Shown: one piece after another, positions 60,482 to 64,000 of the stretch | How the letters are laid out: every line of letters begins with the position of its first letter | How positions within the stretch are numbered: the first letter of the stretch is position 1 | Origin: Haloferax prahovense DSM 18310 | GTDB taxonomy: Archaea > Halobacteriota > Halobacteria > Halobacteriales > Haloferacaceae | Direction of reading: 5' to 3' | NCBI RefSeq assembly: GCF_000336815.1 | Contig: NZ_AOLG01000047.1 | Span: 116,136-180,135 of the forward strand | DNA length: 64,000 nt | Program-made: the position numbers and the translations under genes | The notes under the pieces: model-generated | What the model saw: only the letters and a program-made list of their open reading frames with translations | Told to the model about the DNA's origin: nothing | The model's database searches: none

Positions 60482-63175
60482 TTATCCCGTGTTCTTCATC
60501 CCGGCGGCGATTCCTTTGACCGTGAGCCGCAGGGTCTGTTCTTCCTCGTCGGTCCGGTGGGTCTGCGACAGCAGGTGCGTCTGCAGCAGGTTCAGCGGGT
60601 CGACGTAGGGGTTGCGGCGGCGGAGGCTCTCTTCGAGCCACTCGCGCTTCAGGAGACTGCTACGCTCGCTGATGTCGAGCATGAGGTCCGCGGCGTCCTC
60701 GTACTCCTCGGTGAGGCGGGTGAAGAACTCCTCGCGGAGCTCCTCGTCGGCGAGGTTCGCGTACTCCGTGGCGATTTCGAGGTCGGTGCGCGCCAGCGCC
60801 ATCGCGGCGTTGTCGAACGTGCTCCGGAAGAACGCCCACTCGTCGTACATCTCGCGGAGGTCGTCCATGTCGCCGCCGTCTTCGAGGAAGGCGTTGACGC
60901 CGGCGGCCAGCGAGTACCAGCCGGGGAGGATACACCGCGACTGGGTCCACGAGAACACCCACGGGATGGCGCGGAGGTCCTCGACGCTGCGCTCGTCGGA
61001 CCGAGAGGCCGGCCGGGAGCCGAGGTTGAGTTCCTCGATGACGGTGATGGGCGTCGCCTGCTCGAAGTAGGAGACGAAACCGTCGGATTCGAGGAGGTTC
61101 CGGTACTCCTCGCGGGCGGCGGTCGCCATGGTGTCCATGGCGTCGACCCAGCGGTCGGGCACCTCCTCTTCGGGCGTCCGGATCGCCTGCAGGCGGGCGC
61201 GAATCTGGGCGTTGAGCATCTGTTCGAGGTTCCGCTCCGCGATTCGCGGGTTGGCGTACTTCTCGGCGATGGCCTCGCCCTGCTCGGTGAACTTAATCTG
61301 TCCCGTGACGGTCTCGTTCGGGAGCGCGAGCATGGCTTCGTTCATCGGACCGCCGCCGCGGGAGATGGAGCCGCCGCGGCCGTGGAACAGCCGCATCGTC
61401 ACGTCGAAGTCGTCGCAGATGTCGGCGAGGCGGCGCTGGTTCTTGTAGAGGTCCCAGTTGGCCGCGAGGAAGCCGTTTTCCTTGTTCGAATCGGAGTAGC
61501 CCAGCATAATCTCCTGGACGTCGTTCCGGGCGGCGAGCGCCGTCCCGTAGGCCTCGTTTTCGAACAGCGTGCCCATGATTCGGCGCGCGCCGTTGAGCGC
61601 CGACTCGGTTTCGAGGAGCGGGACCACGTCGATGCCGCAGTGGTCGGGCAGAGAGACCACGCCCGCTTGGTCGGCGAGGAACAGCACTTCGAGGACGTGC
61701 GACGGCTCTTCGGTCATCGAGATGCAGTAGGTGTCGATAGCGCCGACGCCGTACTCGCGCTGCCACTCGCCGAGCTTGCGGAACCGGCGGAGGACGCGCT
61801 CGGCCGTCTCGGAGATGTCACCGGGGTCTTCGAGGTCGACGACCGGCTCTTCCTGCAAAATCGCGTCGGTGAGGAGTTCGACGCGCTCCTCCTCCGAGCT
61901 CCCGTAGTAGTCGAGGCCCTCGTGGGCGAGCGCCTCGTGGACGGCCTCGGTGTGGTTCTCCTGGTGGTCGCGGAGGTCGAGGCTGGCGAGGGTGAAGCCG
62001 AACGTGTCGGCCTGCCGCATCAGGGGCTCGACGTACACGTCCGCGACCTGCGCCGCGCCGGTCCGCCGGAGGCTGGCGTCGATGACTTCGAGGTCGGCCA
62101 AGAGTTCGCTCTCGTCCGCGTAGCCGTTCGGCCGCACGTCCTCGACGCGGCGGAGTCGCTCGCGCATCAGTTTGAGCTTCTGGCGGTACGGCTCGTTGGG
62201 GTAGCGCTCGTCGGCCTCCTCGGCGACGACGGGGAGGAGTTCGCGGTCGGCCTTCAGCGAGCGTTCGAGCTCGTGGCCGGGGTCGATTCGCGTCGCGTCC
62301 TGACTCAGCACACCGGAGAGACGTTTGAGCGAGTCGCTGTACTTTTCCAGGGCGACGCTGCGCTGGCGTTCGAGCGTATCCTCTGTCACCTCGGGCGTGA
62401 CGAACGGGTTGCCGTCGCGGTCGGAGCCTGCCCACGACCGGAACTCGAACAGCTTCGGCACGTCGAGGCCGGGGTACTCGGCCCGAAGCTCCTCTTCGAG
62501 TTCCTCGTACACCTCGCCGACAACGTCGAAAAGCGTGTTTTCGAGGTACCACTGGACGTTGCGGGCTTCGTCGGTCGGCTCCGGGCGGCGGTCGCGGACC
62601 TGCGAGGTCTGCCAGAGGCTCGTCACCTCGGCGACGACGTGCCGCCACTCCTGGTCGTGTTCGAGGTCGGTGAGGCGGCGCTCGTCGAGCGTCTCCAGCC
62701 GGTTGGCGATGGAGCGGAGCTTCGATTTCACCGTCTTGCGGCGGGCCTCGGTCGGGTGCGCCGTGAACGTCGGTTCGATGAGCACGTCTTCGAGGACCCG
62801 TCCCAGAAGCTCCTCGTCGACCTCCTCGTCGTCCAGCGCGTCGAGCGTGTCGAGGATACCGTCTTCGAGCGTCCCCTCCTGTGACGCCTCGCGGATGACG
62901 CGAACACGCTCGCGCTCCTCGGCGAGGTTGATGAGTTCGAAGTAGGTGGTGAACGCGCGGGCGACGACGCTCTCGCGCTCCGGTTCGAGGTCGCCGACCA
63001 CGTCGTAGAGCCGCTCGCGCGACCCGGACTCGCCTTTCCGGTAGGCGATGGCCGCCTGCCGAAGCTCTTCGACCGTCTCGAACGACGCCGTCGACGTCTG
63101 CGCTTCGAGCACGTCCCCGAGCAACGCCCCGAGCTCGCGAACATCTTGCCGCACGTCTCTGGTGTGCAATCGCAT
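60482..63175 (-). CDS. ppc: Phosphoenolpyruvate carboxylase
   Basis: 897 residues, bacterial-type PEPC. It fixes bicarbonate onto PEP to form oxaloacetate. Signatures: the TAHPTEARRKTV active-site His region, FRSWAGSDRDGNPFVT, the catalytic GYSDSNKENGF, FHGRGGSISRGGGP, and the C-terminal NTG end. The start at ATG 63175 is supported by a TATA-like CCTTTTAG on the minus strand (63199-63206), 25-30 nt upstream. A TrmB operator lies between TATA and start (63178-63193), which implies repression by TrmB. Confidence 0.97.
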   Translation of the reverse strand: MRLHTRDVRQDVRELGALLGDVLEAQTSTASFETVEELRQAAIAYRKGESGSRERLYDVVGDLEPERESVVARAFTTYFELINLAEERERVRVIREASQEGTLEDGILDTLDALDDEEVDEELLGRVLEDVLIEPTFTAHPTEARRKTVKSKLRSIANRLETLDERRLTDLEHDQEWRHVVAEVTSLWQTSQVRDRRPEPTDEARNVQWYLENTLFDVVGEVYEELEEELRAEYPGLDVPKLFEFRSWAGSDRDGNPFVTPEVTEDTLERQRSVALEKYSDSLKRLSGVLSQDATRIDPGHELERSLKADRELLPVVAEEADERYPNEPYRQKLKLMRERLRRVEDVRPNGYADESELLADLEVIDASLRRTGAAQVADVYVEPLMRQADTFGFTLASLDLRDHQENHTEAVHEALAHEGLDYYGSSEEERVELLTDAILQEEPVVDLEDPGDISETAERVLRRFRKLGEWQREYGVGAIDTYCISMTEEPSHVLEVLFLADQAGVVSLPDHCGIDVVPLLETESALNGARRIMGTLFENEAYGTALAARNDVQEIMLGYSDSNKENGFLAANWDLYKNQRRLADICDDFDVTMRLFHGRGGSISRGGGPMNEAMLALPNETVTGQIKFTEQGEAIAEKYANPRIAERNLEQMLNAQIRARLQAIRTPEEEVPDRWVDAMDTMATAAREEYRNLLESDGFVSYFEQATPITVIEELNLGSRPASRSDERSVEDLRAIPWVFSWTQSRCILPGWYSLAAGVNAFLEDGGDMDDLREMYDEWAFFRSTFDNAAMALARTDLEIATEYANLADEELREEFFTRLTEEYEDAADLMLDISERSSLLKREWLEESLRRRNPYVDPLNLLQTHLLSQTHRTDEEEQTLRLTVKGIAAGMKNTG

Positions 63176-63177
63176 CG

Positions 63178-63193
63178 TACTCGGATACGAGTA
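63178..63193 (-). promoter_or_regulatory. Candidate TrmB operator in the ppc promoter
   Basis: The plus strand reads TACT-CGGATAC-GAGTA, an exact match to TACT-N7/8-GAGTA; on the minus strand it is the palindrome TACTCG-TATC-CGAGTA. It ends 2 nt before the ppc ATG and lies downstream of the TATA box. It shares the extended GTGCTACTCG with the site at 5037-5052 in front of trmB. Confidence 0.7.
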
Positions 63194-63249
63194 GCACATT
63201 CTAAAAGGCCACGAGTAACGTCGAAAATTTGCCCGGAAGTCGGTTCTAA

Positions 63250-63267
63250 ACGAACGTTACGAACGTT
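63250..63267. repeat. Tandem 9-bp repeat ACGAACGTT x2 in the ppc/Rieske divergent region
   Basis: Two exact adjacent copies (63250-63258, 63259-63267), each containing the AACGTT palindrome, lie 134-151 nt before the Rieske gene start. A larger GTCGAAAA...TTTTCGAC pair surrounds them. Possibly regulator half-sites phased at 9 bp. Confidence 0.45.
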
Positions 63268-63400
63268 TTCGTCCAGTTTTCGACGACCGACGAATTCCGC
63301 GCGTTCGAGCGGTCGAACCCCCTCGCTGGCGGCCGTTTCGTGGGGCGTACTACCACGGTGGATTCGTCACGCTTTTACTGGCCGCCTCGAAGGTGGGAGT

Positions 63401-64000
63401 ATGAGCGATAGCGACAAGTACCCCGCCGACTCGGGTCGCCGTCGGTTCGTCAAGGGCGTCGTCGGGGGAGCGGCGCTCGCGGGCGTGGGAACGACAGGCG
63501 CGGCCGCCATCAACACCGCAACGTCATCCACCGGGACCGGTGGGGGGCCGACGCAGGCGTACGCCATCGAGAACACCGGCGGTCCCGCACCGCGCGGCAT
63601 GCCGCAGATTCCGATTGAGATCGACGACGAGGGCTACATCCGCGGCGTCTGGCCGGAGGTACAGACCATCACCCAGAACGGTGTGGATGTCGAACTCGCC
63701 CTCACCGAGGACTACCAGGGGACGGGCGTCACCTACTCGCAGGACTGGTACCAGTACTGCGGCGTGCAGACCTACGAGGGCCTGAACCCGACCTACGAGT
63801 CTGACAACTACTTCCGCTCCGACAACGGCGGGTACGACTGGCAGTCCGAGACGTACAGCGCCGGCGACCGCCTGAACGTCAACGACTTCGACGAGTACGA
63901 GACCTGGGGCAACGGCATCGGACAGGCCGGCATCGGGATGCCCGCGACCGGCACCTGGCGCTCCCAAGACGCCGAGGACACAATTCCGATTCAGGTGCTC
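63401..64000 (+). CDS. petA: Rieske iron-sulfur protein of a cytochrome bc complex, N-terminal part
   Basis: The first 200 residues are visible; the gene runs off the right edge. A Tat-type signal/anchor (GRRRFVKGVVGGAALAGVG, about 12-30) is followed by a long extracytoplasmic region containing YSQDWYQYCGVQTYEGL and WGNGIGQAGIGMPATGTWRSQD. This matches what I recall of the haloarchaeal menaquinol:acceptor reductase Rieske subunit, where the cluster motifs CxH...CxxH come later in the chain, beyond the window. It transfers electrons from menaquinol to a copper protein. Partner petB/petD genes should follow. The call rests on family memory of the N-terminal half. Confidence 0.75.
   Translation, partial: MSDSDKYPADSGRRRFVKGVVGGAALAGVGTTGAAAINTATSSTGTGGGPTQAYAIENTGGPAPRGMPQIPIEIDDEGYIRGVWPEVQTITQNGVDVELALTEDYQGTGVTYSQDWYQYCGVQTYEGLNPTYESDNYFRSDNGGYDWQSETYSAGDRLNVNDFDEYETWGNGIGQAGIGMPATGTWRSQDAEDTIPIQVL

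Noticed and set aside
1-64000. tRNA, rRNA, IS elements, integrase or prophage genes
   Set aside because: No T-loop GGTTCRANYCC with acceptor stem, no rRNA-like stretch, no transposase or integrase motif and no terminal inverted repeats were seen; the whole window reads as uniform core chromosome.

Overview
The window is GC-rich, gene-dense and clearly haloarchaeal. Its proteins are strongly acidic. It carries haloarchaeal hallmark genes: TrmB, TFS, haloarchaeal-type PEP carboxylase, a geranylgeranyl reductase of archaeal lipid metabolism, twin-arginine secretory proteins, dodecin and a KaiC-like 'HTR-like' protein. Many starts lie about 25-30 nt below a TATA-like box, as expected for leaderless haloarchaeal mRNAs. 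The order trmB - hisD - thiE/thiM/thiD - ppc - Rieske protein matches what I remember of the Haloferax volcanii main chromosome, so a Haloferax or close relative is my best guess. This is memory, not a search. I see no rRNA, tRNA, CRISPR array, IS element or prophage; it reads as core chromosome.

Layout. 1-5.1 kb: the 3' end of a CUT1 sugar ABC operon (permease end, ATPase, a 67-residue one-helix protein), a Gfo/Idh/MocA dehydrogenase, a membrane zinc-ribbon protein and the sugar-sensing regulator TrmB. 5.1-12 kb: PAC2-family protein, MscS channel, UspA-like protein, a 5'-nucleotidase-like phosphoesterase, dodecin, an HTH/FilR1-type regulator, an overlapping pair of DUF2238-like membrane proteins, a small conserved protein. 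12-21.5 kb: DUF5816 protein, IscA/ErpA, HisD, two secreted proteins, a class V aminotransferase, a 1048-residue FAD/Fe-S oxidoreductase, a membrane-anchored protein, a flavodoxin-like protein. 21.7-29.4 kb: thiE-thiM-thiD, HpcH/HpaI aldolase, methyltransferase, aldo/keto reductase, double-VOC dioxygenase, second class V aminotransferase, tautomerase. 29.4-36.6 kb: PAS histidine kinase, Nramp-like transporter, polysaccharide flippase, a gene-free gap, a Tat lipoprotein, geranylgeranyl reductase.

36.9-47.4 kb: small protein, D-2-hydroxyacid dehydrogenase, IlvD, His-rich MoaB, a second FilR1-type regulator divergent from a zinc-less MDR oxidoreductase, DUF5802 protein, an archaeal Vms1-like release factor (aVLRF1), and a DgcN/DgcA-like pair. 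47.4-55.5 kb: large membrane proteins, PspA, a hydrolase, TFS, two Zn-motif proteins, a KaiC-like protein lacking the Walker A lysine, beta-RFA-P synthase and a Tat-signal remnant. 55.6-64 kb: pyrG-guaAb-DUF7126 operon, a sugar O-acetyltransferase, an aldo/keto reductase, a small zinc-finger gene, ppc, and the start of the Rieske gene of a cytochrome bc complex.

How it works together: TrmB is encoded at 3.9-5.0 kb. A consensus TrmB site (TACT-N7-GAGTA) lies in its own promoter and another lies between the TATA box and start codon of ppc 58 kb away; both share the extended core GTGCTACTCG. This suggests autoregulation and direct TrmB control of anaplerosis. The other strong points for follow-up are aVLRF1, the presumed D-glutamate pair with an inverted repeat over its TATA box, and several proteins that have lost hallmark catalytic residues.
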